From Phenylobacterium sp. (GTDB taxonomy: Bacteria > Pseudomonadota > Alphaproteobacteria > Caulobacterales > Caulobacteraceae): a stretch of DNA of 36,637 nucleotides. A program made the position numbers and the translations under genes. Shown here piece by piece: positions 26,291-34,613 of the stretch. A model generated the notes under the pieces. It did not search any database, was not told the origin of the DNA, and saw only the letters and a program-made list of their open reading frames with translations. Numbering within the stretch: position 1 is the first letter of the stretch; each line of letters starts with the position of its first letter. The stretch lies in contig NZ_SCTC01000010.1 of the NCBI RefSeq assembly GCF_004299445.1, positions 1 to 36,637 on the forward strand. The letters are read 5' to 3'.

Positions 26291-28780
26291 TTAGAACGAG
26301 GCGTGCAGGGTCGCGATGAAGCTCCGGCGATAGCCAGGCTGACCCAGCGCCGTACCGGTGAGGTTCGGCGTGATGTCGCCCAGGTAGCGCTTGTTGAAGG
26401 CGTTGCGGACGTTGAACTGGATGTAGGTGTTGTTCCCCATGGCATCGAGGCCCGGGATTTCGCTCAGCTTGAAGCGGGCGTCGAAATCGACCAGCTCGTA
26501 GCCGCGGAACTTCTCGGTGTTGACGAGGTTCGTCCAGCGGTCGCCGACCCACTTCGCCTGGGCGCCGAGGCTCAGCCATTCCGTCGGCTCGTACTGGACC
26601 CGGGCGCCGCCCTGATGCTTGGGCGTTTCATACACGCTCTTGCCCTTGGTCGGCAGGATGCCGGCCACGGCGTTCGGGATGTTGTCCAGGATCTCGGAGT
26701 CGATGAACGAGTACGACGCGTAGAAGCTGAACTCCTCCACCGGCTTCCAGCCCAGCTGGAGGTCGAGGCCCTTGTTCCGCACGTCGCCGACGTTCTGCGA
26801 GAACGCCACGCCCGAGGGCTCGTCCAGCACGCGCTCGATGCGGTTGGAGAAGTCGGTCAGGTAGATGGCGCCGGCGATCATCAGCTGAGGCGTCTGGTAG
26901 CGAACGCCCAGATCGTAGGTCTTCGACCGTTCCGGGCCCGGATCGACCAGGATCTGGTCGTACAGGTCGTCCGTACGCGGCACCGACAGGGTCTCAGCGT
27001 AGCTGACGTAGACCGACAGGTCGTCGGTGAACTCGTAGCTGGCGCCCAGGTTCGGCAGCACGTCGTCGTACTTGCGGGTGAACGAGCGCGGGTTGCCGTA
27101 CCGCAGCGCGGCGTTGCTGTTCAGCGTCGCGGCCGGGAAGGTCACCAGCGGGCGGCCCGTGCCGTCGTTGGTGCCGGGGACCGGCGTGCCGACCTGGGTG
27201 GTGCAGTAGGCGTTGAACGTGTTCTGCTGGAAGCAGTAGTTGTTCAGGTCGCGCTTGAAGAACGGAGCGCGGACGCCGACGTTCAGCAGCAGCTTCTCTT
27301 CCATGAACCGGCCGCGCCATTCGGCGGCGACCTGGTTCAGCATGGCGACCGAAAGGCGGTCACGACGGCGCAGGTTGGTGCCGTCGGGCAGCGTGACCTG
27401 ACGGCCTTCGCCGTCCTTGCCGCCGAAGACGTTCTCAGGCACGCCATCCTGCCCGATGAAGCCGACGTCGCCGGTCTGGCGGTGCTTGGCGCGGTCATAG
27501 GTATAGGCCAGGCGGACGCTCTGGTTGTCGGCGAACTTCCAGATCAGCGAGGTGGTGAGGCCGTAGCGGCGGGTGTTGGTGGTGTTCGGCCGGTACAGAT
27601 AGACGCGGTCCAGGATATCGCCGTCGCCGTTCAGGTCGACGCCCGCGGCCGTGGAGTTGCCACGCAGCTGCGGATCGTTTTCGGCGAAGATCTGCGCGCC
27701 GCCGCCGTTGGCCAGCACGTACTGGAACGACGGGTCGAACGTGAGCGTGATGTCGTCGCTGAGCTTCCAGCTCGACAGACCCCGGATGTTGCCGGTGTTC
27801 GACGGGTTGATGCTGTACTCGAAGAAGTTGCTCGGGCAGAGCGTCGCGCCCGAGTTGTCCACCTGCGCGCCTGCGCCAGGAGTCGGACGCGAGCAGACCG
27901 AAGGCGCGACGATGCTGGTGTCCGGCGCGCCGGCCGCGGTCAGGCCCTGGCGCTGGAAGGTCGCCAGGCTGATGCGGTTGATGAAGTTGTTGCGGTTTTC
28001 ATTGTAGTTGAAGATCAGGCTGGCCTGACCGATGTCGCCGAAGTCCTGATCGATCCGCGCGTTGAACTGCTTCTTCTCGATGCCGCCGGGCGCCGGGATC
28101 GGCGAGTTGTGGGGCCGGAAGTGATCGTACTTCTGGTACATGCCCGAGATCCACATCCGGGTCCCGAACGGGCCGACCGCGCCGCTGTTGATGGTGGCGT
28201 AGTAGCGCTGCATGTCTTCGCTGCCGACGCCGACCTCGGCGCGGACGCCGAAGTCCTGCGTGGCGCGCTTGGTCACGTAGTTGACGGTGCCGCCGGCGGC
28301 CGCGGCCGTCGGGCTGTCGACGTCGGTCGTGCCCAGGTTCACGGTCACGCGCTCAATCAGGTCGGGCTCGAGCTGCTGGTTCGGGAAGACGGCATAGTTG
28401 CCGGAGTCGTTCAGCGGAACGCCGTCCTGAACGACCGCGACGCGCTGCGAGTCGAAGCCGCGGATAACGAAGTCGCCGCCGGCCGAGCCGTAGGCGTCGT
28501 TGTTGGTGAAGTTGACCGACGGCAGCAGGTTGATCGAGTCGAGGATCGACTGACCCGGCGCTTGGCGGCTGATGAACTCAGCGGTGATCCCGACGCGCGA
28601 CTTGGGCTCTTCGATCGCCATGATGGCGCCGTCGAGGTTGCGCGGTCCGGTGGACCCGGTGACGACCAGCTCTTCGACGAGGGCCGTACCCGTGGATTGG
28701 GCGAACGCTTGGCCGGACACCAGCAGGCCCGTGGCCAGCGCGGTCGTCGCGCAGAGCGCTCGGCTCAGTTTGAGTTTCAT
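26291..28780 (-). CDS. TonB-dependent outer-membrane receptor
   Basis: This 829-residue outer-membrane active transporter has a signal peptide (MKLKLSRALCATTALATGLL to about residue 27, AFA-QS), a TonB box (VEELVVTGS), a plug domain (SILDSINLLPSVNF, FVIRGFDSQRVAVVQDGVPLND, TVNYVTKRA) and a beta-barrel ending in aromatic LHASF. The ligand is not evident and no transporter partner adjoins. The ATG at 28780 has AAGGGG 8 bases upstream. The 234-base divergent region to the glycosyltransferase gene (28,781-29,014) holds a TATAGG -10-like element at 28,842-28,847 with only a weak -35, and a GC-rich leader; I see no Fur or other operator. Confidence 0.92.
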   Translation of the reverse strand: MKLKLSRALCATTALATGLLVSGQAFAQSTGTALVEELVVTGSTGPRNLDGAIMAIEEPKSRVGITAEFISRQAPGQSILDSINLLPSVNFTNNDAYGSAGGDFVIRGFDSQRVAVVQDGVPLNDSGNYAVFPNQQLEPDLIERVTVNLGTTDVDSPTAAAAGGTVNYVTKRATQDFGVRAEVGVGSEDMQRYYATINSGAVGPFGTRMWISGMYQKYDHFRPHNSPIPAPGGIEKKQFNARIDQDFGDIGQASLIFNYNENRNNFINRISLATFQRQGLTAAGAPDTSIVAPSVCSRPTPGAGAQVDNSGATLCPSNFFEYSINPSNTGNIRGLSSWKLSDDITLTFDPSFQYVLANGGGAQIFAENDPQLRGNSTAAGVDLNGDGDILDRVYLYRPNTTNTRRYGLTTSLIWKFADNQSVRLAYTYDRAKHRQTGDVGFIGQDGVPENVFGGKDGEGRQVTLPDGTNLRRRDRLSVAMLNQVAAEWRGRFMEEKLLLNVGVRAPFFKRDLNNYCFQQNTFNAYCTTQVGTPVPGTNDGTGRPLVTFPAATLNSNAALRYGNPRSFTRKYDDVLPNLGASYEFTDDLSVYVSYAETLSVPRTDDLYDQILVDPGPERSKTYDLGVRYQTPQLMIAGAIYLTDFSNRIERVLDEPSGVAFSQNVGDVRNKGLDLQLGWKPVEEFSFYASYSFIDSEILDNIPNAVAGILPTKGKSVYETPKHQGGARVQYEPTEWLSLGAQAKWVGDRWTNLVNTEKFRGYELVDFDARFKLSEIPGLDAMGNNTYIQFNVRNAFNKRYLGDITPNLTGTALGQPGYRRSFIATLHASF

Positions 28781-29014
28781 GTAGTAACCCCTTCTAAAGA
28801 CCCTTAGCGATGGGGCGCCCCTGGCCCCGGGTCTTGTCCGCCCTATAGCCGCAAAAATCCGGACGTTGGTGACTGTTTTGCGACGGTTGGCGCGTCGGTG
28901 TCATACTGAGGCGATTGTGCATCACCCCCTTGCAACACAGCTCAAAACCCGCGCGATCGGGGGTGGCCGTCGTCAACCGCAAGGACTAGGGCTTGGCGCC
29001 GTCGGAAGCACAAT

Positions 29015-30592
29015 ATGTCACCTGCCCTGAGATCGCCAACGACCGGAGACGATCTGCGGTCGGCGCTGATGCTGACCCTGGCGCTGACCGCTGCGCGGCT
29101 GGTGGCGCTCTTCAGCACGCCGCTCGAGCTCTATCCCGACGAGGCCCAGTACTGGCTTTGGTCGCGCACCCTGGACTTCGGCTACTATTCGAAGCCGCCG
29201 GTGATCGCCTGGGCGATCTGGGCCACCACCGCCGTGGGCGGCGACGCCGAGGCCTGGGTTCGGCTGTCGGCGTGTCTGTTCCAGGGCGGCGCGACTGTCG
29301 TCGTGTTCCTGATCGCACGCCGGCTCTACGACGGGGCCACGGGTCTGGCGGCCGCGGCGCTCTATGGCCTGATGCCCGGCATCCAGCTCTCGGCCCTGGT
29401 CGCGGCCACCGATGCGCCGCTGCTGTTTTTCCTGGGCCTTTCGGTGCTGGCCTATGTGGCGCACCTGCAGGCGACCGACGCGCGGCGCCGGCTGCTGCTG
29501 GCGGTGGGATTCGGGGCCGCGCTGGGGTTGGCGTTCTTGTCGAAGTATGCGGCGGTCTATGTCGTCATCGGCCTGGCGGCGCACCTGCTGGCCTCGGCCG
29601 AGGCGCGGCGGGCGTGGACCCCCATCACGGCAGGGGCGGCGATGCTGGCGACAGCTGCGGTCCTGGCGCCTAACCTGGCCTGGAACGCCACCCACGGCTT
29701 CGCCACCTTCCAGCACACCGCCGCCAATGCCGCCTGGAGCGGGGTTCAGCTGTTCAACCTGGCGGAGGCCGGGACATTCCTGGTCTCTCAGTTCGGCGTC
29801 TTCGGGCCGATCCCCATGGGCGCGCTGATCGCCGGCGTCGGGATCGCGGCGGCCCGCAGGCGGCTGTCGCAGCCCGACCTGCTGCTGCTCTGCTTCACGC
29901 TGCCGCCGCTGCTGATCGTGACGGTCCAGGCCTTCATCAGCCGCGCCAACGCCAACTGGTCAGGGGCCGCCTACCTCACAGGGACGATCCTGGTCGCGGC
30001 CTGGCTACTGCGGTGGCGGGCGCGGCGCTGGCTGGTCGCGGCGATTGCGCTGCAGGGGTTCGTCGCGGCGTTCTTCCTGGCGGCGGTGATCTCGCCGGCG
30101 CTGGCCGACCGGGTGGGGCTGGCCAACGGCTTGAAGCGCGCCCGGGGCTGGTCGCAGACCGCCGACCTGATCCTGGACCGCGCCTTCCGCGAGCCAGGGC
30201 TGACGGCCATCGCGGTCAACAACCGCTTCCTGTTCTATTCGACCGCCTACTACGGCCGCGAACGCCTGACCGAACTGGGCGTGCCTTTGGCCAGCTGGCT
30301 CCTGATGGAGGGCCCGCGCAATCAGGCCGAGACGGCGGCGCCCCTGACGCCGGCGATCGGCGGCCATGTGCTGATGGTGTCGTACGAAGGCTGGCGGCGC
30401 AGCGAGATGCAGGCCGACTTCGAAGCCGCCTCAGGCCTCGAAATCGGCAGCGTCTGGCTGGACCGCAAGCACAAGCGCCGGATCGAGATGTTCACGGGCC
30501 GAGGCTTCCGCCCCAGCCCGCGAGATCCGGTCACGGGCCTGCCCAGGGCCCCGGTCGTCAGCGTCCCGCCTGGGCGCCCCACACCACCCTGA
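29015..30592 (+). CDS. ArnT/PMT-like (GT83/GT39 superfamily) membrane glycosyltransferase
   Basis: This 525-residue polytopic inner-membrane protein uses polyprenyl-phosphate sugars as donors. The first periplasmic loop carries the family acid pair in ELYPDEAQYWLWSR (Asp42, Glu43), followed by FGYYSKPPVIAW, the ArnT/PMT_2 signature. About ten to twelve hydrophobic segments fill residues 18-360, and a soluble C-terminal domain follows. Members modify lipid A, glycans or proteins; the acceptor is unknown here. The ATG at 29015 has GGAAG 6 bases upstream. The last 35 bases overlap the end of the convergent msrA gene. Confidence 0.85.
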   Translation: MSPALRSPTTGDDLRSALMLTLALTAARLVALFSTPLELYPDEAQYWLWSRTLDFGYYSKPPVIAWAIWATTAVGGDAEAWVRLSACLFQGGATVVVFLIARRLYDGATGLAAAALYGLMPGIQLSALVAATDAPLLFFLGLSVLAYVAHLQATDARRRLLLAVGFGAALGLAFLSKYAAVYVVIGLAAHLLASAEARRAWTPITAGAAMLATAAVLAPNLAWNATHGFATFQHTAANAAWSGVQLFNLAEAGTFLVSQFGVFGPIPMGALIAGVGIAAARRRLSQPDLLLLCFTLPPLLIVTVQAFISRANANWSGAAYLTGTILVAAWLLRWRARRWLVAAIALQGFVAAFFLAAVISPALADRVGLANGLKRARGWSQTADLILDRAFREPGLTAIAVNNRFLFYSTAYYGRERLTELGVPLASWLLMEGPRNQAETAAPLTPAIGGHVLMVSYEGWRRSEMQADFEAASGLEIGSVWLDRKHKRRIEMFTGRGFRPSPRDPVTGLPRAPVVSVPPGRPTPP

Positions 30593-31136
30593 GCACCCGG
30601 TCGCGGCCGCAGCCGACGCGGTAGCGCTCGTAGTGGGCCGGGTTCTTCTTGGCGAAGTCCTGGTGATAGCCCTCGGCGTTCCAGAACGGCGCGGCGTTGC
30701 GGGTGGTCACCGTGATCGTGGCGCCCAGTTCCTTGGCGTACTTGGCCTTGGCCGCCTCGGCCACAGCCCGCTCCTCAGCGTTCGCGGTGAACACGGCCGT
30801 GCGATAGGACGGCCCGGTGTCGCAGATCTGGCCCCGCGGATCGGTGGGGTCGATGTTGTGGTAGAAGCGGTCGACCAGCTGGGCATAGGTGATCTTGGCC
30901 GGGTCGTAGGTGACCTTCACGGCTTCCAGATGGCCGGCGTGGTTCTCATAGGTCGGATTGGCCGACGTGCCGCCCGAATAGCCGCTGACCGCGGCGGTGA
31001 CGCCCGGCGTGGCCTCGAAGAACTTCTCAACCGACCAGAAGCAGCCGCCGGCGAAGACCGCCGTCTTGGTGGCCGCCTGGGCCTGGCTCGCGATCAGGGC
31101 CGCGGCGAGCGCGGCGGCGATGGCTAGGGGTTTCAT
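30558..31136 (-). CDS. msrA: Exported peptide-methionine (S)-S-oxide reductase
   Basis: MsrA reduces methionine-S-sulfoxide in damaged proteins. The 192-residue protein has a signal peptide (MKPLAIAAALAAALIASQAQA), so it acts in the periplasm. The catalytic GGCFWSVE motif, GYSGGTSANPTYE and EGYHQDF are intact, and the C-terminal GCGRDRVL motif supplies a further cysteine. The usual start would be the ATG at 31136; an ATG at 31148 and a TTG at 31142 lie nearer an AGGA, so the exact start is open. The tail overlaps the glycosyltransferase gene by 35 bases. A periplasmic MsrA needs reducing power from outside the cytosol, for which the ScsB system in this window is a possible source. Confidence 0.92.
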   Translation of the reverse strand: MKPLAIAAALAAALIASQAQAATKTAVFAGGCFWSVEKFFEATPGVTAAVSGYSGGTSANPTYENHAGHLEAVKVTYDPAKITYAQLVDRFYHNIDPTDPRGQICDTGPSYRTAVFTANAEERAVAEAAKAKYAKELGATITVTTRNAAPFWNAEGYHQDFAKKNPAHYERYRVGCGRDRVLRVVWGAQAGR

Positions 31137-31207
31137 GGACAAAAGCATTCCTCACGTCTTGCCCGCCCGGCAAGCGCCAATGACCCGCAATACGTGAGCA
31201 TCGCTGT

Positions 31208-31255
31208 GGCGGCTTCAAGGCCAAGGCTGCGAGAACAGCCTCGCCATTCGCCGCC
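31208..31255 (-). terminator. Nested hairpin downstream of the YvlD-like gene
   Basis: An inner stem AGGCTG/CAGCCT (31224-31229 with 31236-31241) is enclosed by outer arms GGCGGC (31208-31213) and GCCGCC (31250-31255). It lies between the stop of the small membrane-protein gene and msrA, both on the minus strand. There is no T-run. It may terminate or insulate transcription. Confidence 0.3.
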
Positions 31256-31612
31256 CTAGGCGCGGTCGTCCCGGATCACCATGCCGCCGATCCAGCTGGC
31301 GACGCCGGTGATGATCGCCGCCATGATCCCGGCGAACAGCCCGCGCACATCGAAGCCGCCCAGCATCAGGTCGACGAGACCGATCATCATCGCGTTCACG
31401 ATCAGCAGGAACAGGCCCAGCGTCACGATGGTCAGCGGCAGGGTCAGGATCGTCACGATCGGCCGCACGAAGGCGTTCACCACCCCCAGCAGCAAAGCCG
31501 CCACGACCAGGGTCCCGGTGTTGGCCACATAGATGCTGCCACGCAGCAGCACCGACGCGACCCAGAGACCCAGGGCGGCGAACACCGCCCGGACCAGGAA
31601 CTTGGCCAACAT
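31256..31612 (-). CDS. Small four-helix membrane protein, phage-holin-4_2/YvlD family
   Basis: This 118-residue inner-membrane protein has four hydrophobic segments. The conserved core GVVNAFVRPIVTILTLPLTIVTLGLF, with LLIVNAMMIGL after it, defines the YvlD/DUF360 family (Pfam Phage_holin_4_2). Despite the family name it is chromosomal and not tied to phage genes here; the function is unknown, with envelope-stress links in Bacillus only. It has the best ribosome site of the window (AGGAGGG, 5 bases before the ATG at 31612), suggesting high translation. It is divergent from the histidine kinase gene. Confidence 0.85.
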   Translation of the reverse strand: MLAKFLVRAVFAALGLWVASVLLRGSIYVANTGTLVVAALLLGVVNAFVRPIVTILTLPLTIVTLGLFLLIVNAMMIGLVDLMLGGFDVRGLFAGIMAAIITGVASWIGGMVIRDDRA

Positions 31613-31764
31613 CCGAACCCTCCTCGCGACACGCTCTGGCGGAGCCTAGACCGCGCCGACGGGCCTGGGGAGGCCCCAAGCGCTCCCGTCGTTCGCTGAA
31701 CGCACTCAGGCAACAAGGGTCCATTCACACTTGTCGTGCAGAGTTCTGCGTCATTGCGCCGCAC

Positions 31765-33540
31765 ATGCCGGGTGCGCGCGTGGATTTTGGGGACGGCGCC
31801 ACTGTGTTTGGCAAGCTGAAGGGTCTGCTCGACGAGAGGCTCGACGCCGTGGCGGCGACGTCGCGGCATATGTTCTTCGTCCGCCTCTGGATCGGCGCCG
31901 GGACAACGTTCCTGACCGCCTATACCTACGGCGTTCACATCGGCGCGATCTGGCTGGCCGCCTTCCTGGCCACCGAGACCTTCAACCGCCTGGTTACGAG
32001 CCCCGCGGTGGCGGGGACGCTCCTGAGCCCCCTTCGCCGGCTGGCGTACGTGGCGGGCATGGCCGCCTCCAGCCTGCTCTGGTGCGGGCTTGCCGTCCTC
32101 TACTGGACGAATGGGCAGGAGCCGTTCCGCCTCACCGCGATGGCGGTGCTGGCGGGGATCCTGGTGCATGCCCAAGGCTTCTCGTTCCGATCGCCCGCGG
32201 CCCTGGCGGCCATGGGCGTCGCCCCGGCCACCCTCTGGTTCGTGCTGCCCGCGGCGTTCGGCGGCTTTTCCGGGACGCCGCTGATCACGCTGACCATCGC
32301 CCTCATCCTGCTGCTGGCCTATGTGGCCGCCAGCGCGCGGGCCAATCTGCGCACCGCAAACGCTCTGGCGGCGGCCGAGCGCGCGGCGGTCGCGGCGAAC
32401 GATGCGAAGTCGGCGTTCCTGGCCATGATGAGCCACGAGCTGCGCACGCCGCTGAACGGCGTGTTGGGAATGGCGCGGGCGCTGTCGCGGACCGAGCTCG
32501 ACCGCCGCCAACAGGGTTACGTCGACACCATCCTGCGCTCCGGCGACGGCCTGATGGCCATCCTCAACGACGTGCTCGACATGTCGAAAATCGAGGCCGG
32601 CCGCATGGACCTGGAGGTCGGGGCCTTCGATCTGGCCGCCCTGGGCGAACAGACCGTCGAGCTGTGGGCCGAGGGCGCCGCGGCCAAGAGTCTGACGTTG
32701 ACCTGCAAGGTCGAACCCGGCCTGCCCGAGCTGGTTCTGGGCGATGAGCACCGGGTGCGCCAAATCCTGATGAACCTCGTCTCCAACGCGCTGAAGTTCA
32801 CCGAGAAGGGCTCGGTCACCATCCGTCTGCGCGCCGCCCCGGCCGCGGACGGCGACGGCGGCGTCGAGATCGTGGTGGCCGACACCGGCGTCGGCATGAC
32901 CCACGAGCAGGTGACCACGTTGTTCAACCCCTATGTTCAGGCCGAGGCGTCGACGGCCCGCGTCTATGGCGGGACGGGGCTGGGCCTCGCGATCTGCCGC
33001 AAGCTGGCGGCGATGATGGGCGGCGACATTTCGGTGATGAGCGACCGTGGCCAGGGGTCGGCCTTCCGCGTCTGGCTGCCGCTGCCGGCCGCGGAGGCGG
33101 CCAACGCCCCGGCCGAGGACTACGAAGGCCTGCCGACGCTGCGCATCCTGGTGGCCGACGACAACCCCATCAACCAGGCCGTCGCCCGCGCCGTTCTGGA
33201 GGCCGCCGGCGCCGTGGTCGAGACCTGTTCCGACGGCGCCCAGGCGCTGGAGCGGCTGCGCGTCGAGGCGTTCGACGTGGTTCTGATGGACGTCCACATG
33301 CCCAACATGGACGGCATCGAGACCGTGGGCCGCCTGCGCGACGGGCAGGCCGGGCGCTCCGATATCCCCGTCGTGGCCCTTACGGCCGACGCCATGCCCG
33401 GCGAGGAAGGCCGCCTGAGGGCGCTGGGCTTCGACGCCCTGCAGCACAAGCCAGTCCAGCCCGCAGCCCTGATCGCCGCGATCATGGAGGTGCTGGACAC
33501 GCCCCGGTCCGTCGGCGCAGCGGACGAAGCGGCGGCCTAG
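31765..33540 (+). CDS. Hybrid sensor histidine kinase / response regulator
   Basis: This 591-residue membrane kinase has about six TM segments with short loops (about 38-190) as sensor, then a coiled stretch (AAAERAAVAANDAKS) and HisKA with phospho-acceptor His224 in MMSHELRTPLN. The HATPase_c domain has N box Asn341, DTGVGM (373-378) and GGTGLGLAI (402-410). A C-terminal receiver has Asp465/466, phosphoacceptor Asp509 in VVLMDVHMP, Thr540 and Lys562. All catalytic residues are present. No sensor domain is recognisable outside the membrane, so the signal may be sensed in the bilayer. A GTG at 31804 is an alternative start. The next gene, a TIR-YARHG protein, follows on the same strand after 80 bases. 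Confidence 0.9.
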   Translation: MPGARVDFGDGATVFGKLKGLLDERLDAVAATSRHMFFVRLWIGAGTTFLTAYTYGVHIGAIWLAAFLATETFNRLVTSPAVAGTLLSPLRRLAYVAGMAASSLLWCGLAVLYWTNGQEPFRLTAMAVLAGILVHAQGFSFRSPAALAAMGVAPATLWFVLPAAFGGFSGTPLITLTIALILLLAYVAASARANLRTANALAAAERAAVAANDAKSAFLAMMSHELRTPLNGVLGMARALSRTELDRRQQGYVDTILRSGDGLMAILNDVLDMSKIEAGRMDLEVGAFDLAALGEQTVELWAEGAAAKSLTLTCKVEPGLPELVLGDEHRVRQILMNLVSNALKFTEKGSVTIRLRAAPAADGDGGVEIVVADTGVGMTHEQVTTLFNPYVQAEASTARVYGGTGLGLAICRKLAAMMGGDISVMSDRGQGSAFRVWLPLPAAEAANAPAEDYEGLPTLRILVADDNPINQAVARAVLEAAGAVVETCSDGAQALERLRVEAFDVVLMDVHMPNMDGIETVGRLRDGQAGRSDIPVVALTADAMPGEEGRLRALGFDALQHKPVQPAALIAAIMEVLDTPRSVGAADEAAA

Positions 33541-33569
33541 AGGAACAACCTTCCCGCGTCATGGCCCGC

Positions 33570-33599
33570 CTGACGATCGAGCGCAGGTGATGCTATGTC
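33570..33599 (+). promoter_or_regulatory. Candidate promoter of the TIR-YARHG gene
   Basis: CTGACG (33570-33575), 18 bases, then TATGTC (33594-33599) within GCTATGTC. This matches the Caulobacter housekeeping pattern at 5 of 6 -35 and 7 of 8 -10 positions, with slightly long spacing. The start would fall near 33606, about 15 bases before the ATG. It suggests the TIR gene can be expressed apart from the kinase. Confidence 0.4.
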
Positions 33600-33620
33600 A
33601 GTCCCGACAAGGGAGCGGGC

Positions 33621-34511
33621 ATGGTCGACGTCGTCATTTCCTACGGGCGCGAGCAGGAGCCGATGGCCGCCAACGTGGCGCGCGCGCTGGAGGCTGACGG
33701 CTACTCCGTCTGGTGGGACCACGACATCCCCGCCCACAAGGCCTACGCCACCCTGATCGAGGAGAAGTTCCAGGCGGCCAAGGCGGTCATCGTCATATGG
33801 TCGCCCGCTGCGGTGAAGTCCGAGTGGGTGCGCGCCGAAGCCGATCTAGCGCGATCGCAGCAAAAGCTGATCCAGGTGGCGGTCGAGGGGACGATCCCGC
33901 CGCTGCCGTTCAGCCAGATCCAGTTCGCGCCGCTGCAGGCCTGGGACGGCACGCCCGACCATCCCGAGTGGCGTCGCGTTCGCGCCAGCCTCAAGACCCT
34001 GTGTGGCGAAGGGGCCGAACCTCGCCCCCAGCCGATGCCGCCGCCCGCGCCGCCGCGGCCCAACCCGCCCACGACGCAGCGCCGGTCCACCGTCCTTGCA
34101 GCGGTTATCGGAGGCCTGGTCGCGGCCGCCGTCGCGCTCATGGTCGCCCGCCAACAACCGCAGGCTCCTGCGCCGCAGCCCGTTCCGATCAATCCTGCGC
34201 CGACGCCTCAGCCGACGCCCGCCCCAAGGCCCCCGCCGCCGGCCGCGGAGGCGCGGCTGGGCGACTTCCTGCTGCCGCAGTCCAGCGCGCAGCCCCTGTC
34301 GCCGGACGCCATCGCCGGCCTCGACAAGGCCCAGCTGCGGATCGCCCGCAACGAGATCTACGCCCGGCACGGTCGCATCTTCAAAAGCCCCGACCTGGCG
34401 GCCCATTTCGCGAAGTTCGCCTGGTACAGACCCGTCGCCGACGAGGTGACGCTATCGCCCGTCGAGCAGGCCAATGTCAGCCTGCTCCAAGAGGCCGAAG
34501 CCAGCCGTTAG
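33621..34511 (+). CDS. TIR domain - transmembrane helix - YARHG domain protein
   Basis: This 296-residue protein has three parts. Residues 1-125 are a TIR domain: VDVVISYGREQE, EADGYSVWWDHDIP, AVIVIWSPAAVKSEWVRAEA, with Glu47/Glu48 in LIEEKF where NAD-cleaving TIRs have their catalytic glutamate. Residues 157-177 are one TM helix flanked by proline-rich linkers (132-151, 179-208). Residues 230-292 are a YARHG domain (LRIARNEIYARHGRIF, FAKFAWYRPV). With no N-terminal signal, the TIR should be cytosolic and YARHG periplasmic. TIR domains either hydrolyse NAD or act as adaptors; YARHG is a poorly understood envelope domain. The start has GGGAG upstream. It sits between a hybrid kinase and ymdB, with no recognisable defence partner. 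Confidence 0.85.
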   Translation: MVDVVISYGREQEPMAANVARALEADGYSVWWDHDIPAHKAYATLIEEKFQAAKAVIVIWSPAAVKSEWVRAEADLARSQQKLIQVAVEGTIPPLPFSQIQFAPLQAWDGTPDHPEWRRVRASLKTLCGEGAEPRPQPMPPPAPPRPNPPTTQRRSTVLAAVIGGLVAAAVALMVARQQPQAPAPQPVPINPAPTPQPTPAPRPPPPAAEARLGDFLLPQSSAQPLSPDAIAGLDKAQLRIARNEIYARHGRIFKSPDLAAHFAKFAWYRPVADEVTLSPVEQANVSLLQEAEASR

Positions 34512-34530
34512 CGCCACAGGCGCATTCGTT
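34511..34530 (+). terminator. Short terminator after the TIR-YARHG gene
   Basis: GCGCC (34511-34515) pairs with GGCGC (34519-34523) around ACA, directly at the stop codon, and is followed by ATTCGTTT. The stem is short but GC-rich and the tail T-rich, so a weak intrinsic terminator is plausible. Confidence 0.45.
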
Positions 34531-34532
34531 TC

Positions 34533-34590
34533 GAACCACGGATTTGATCGCGGCGGCCCGCACGGCTCCCATCCGTGCAATCCGCGGTTC
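34533..34590. repeat. Long inverted repeat at the convergent TIR/ymdB junction
   Basis: GAACCACGGATT (34533-34544) pairs with AATCCGCGGTTC (34579-34590) at 11 of 12 positions, with a 34-base interior. CACGG at 34561-34565 and CCGTG at 34573-34577 add an inner 5-bp stem. It fills the junction between convergent genes and may terminate both. The wording differs from the three palindromic repeats, so it is a separate element. Confidence 0.6.
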
Positions 34591-34613
34591 CAGACTGAAG
34601 GGCGCTAACGCGC

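Noticed and set aside
26303..28807. 834-codon open frame on the plus strand
   Set aside because: It is antisense to the full TonB-receptor gene; the translation is low-complexity Val/Arg/Ala/Gln typical of the shadow frame of a GC-rich gene.
28842..28870. Promoter of the TonB-receptor gene
   Set aside because: TATAGG is a fair -10, but the -35 position (CCAACG) matches only three of six bases, so it is not listed as a feature.
28993..29673. 226-codon plus-strand frame overlapping the glycosyltransferase start
   Set aside because: It is the off-frame reading of the ArnT-like gene, which has the better start and clear signature.
31256..31612. Phage holin as sign of a prophage
   Set aside because: The family name is historical; no other phage gene, integrase or att site is present.
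31477..33447. 656-codon minus-strand open frame
   Set aside because: It is a shadow of the histidine kinase; the kinase motifs in the plus frame are complete.
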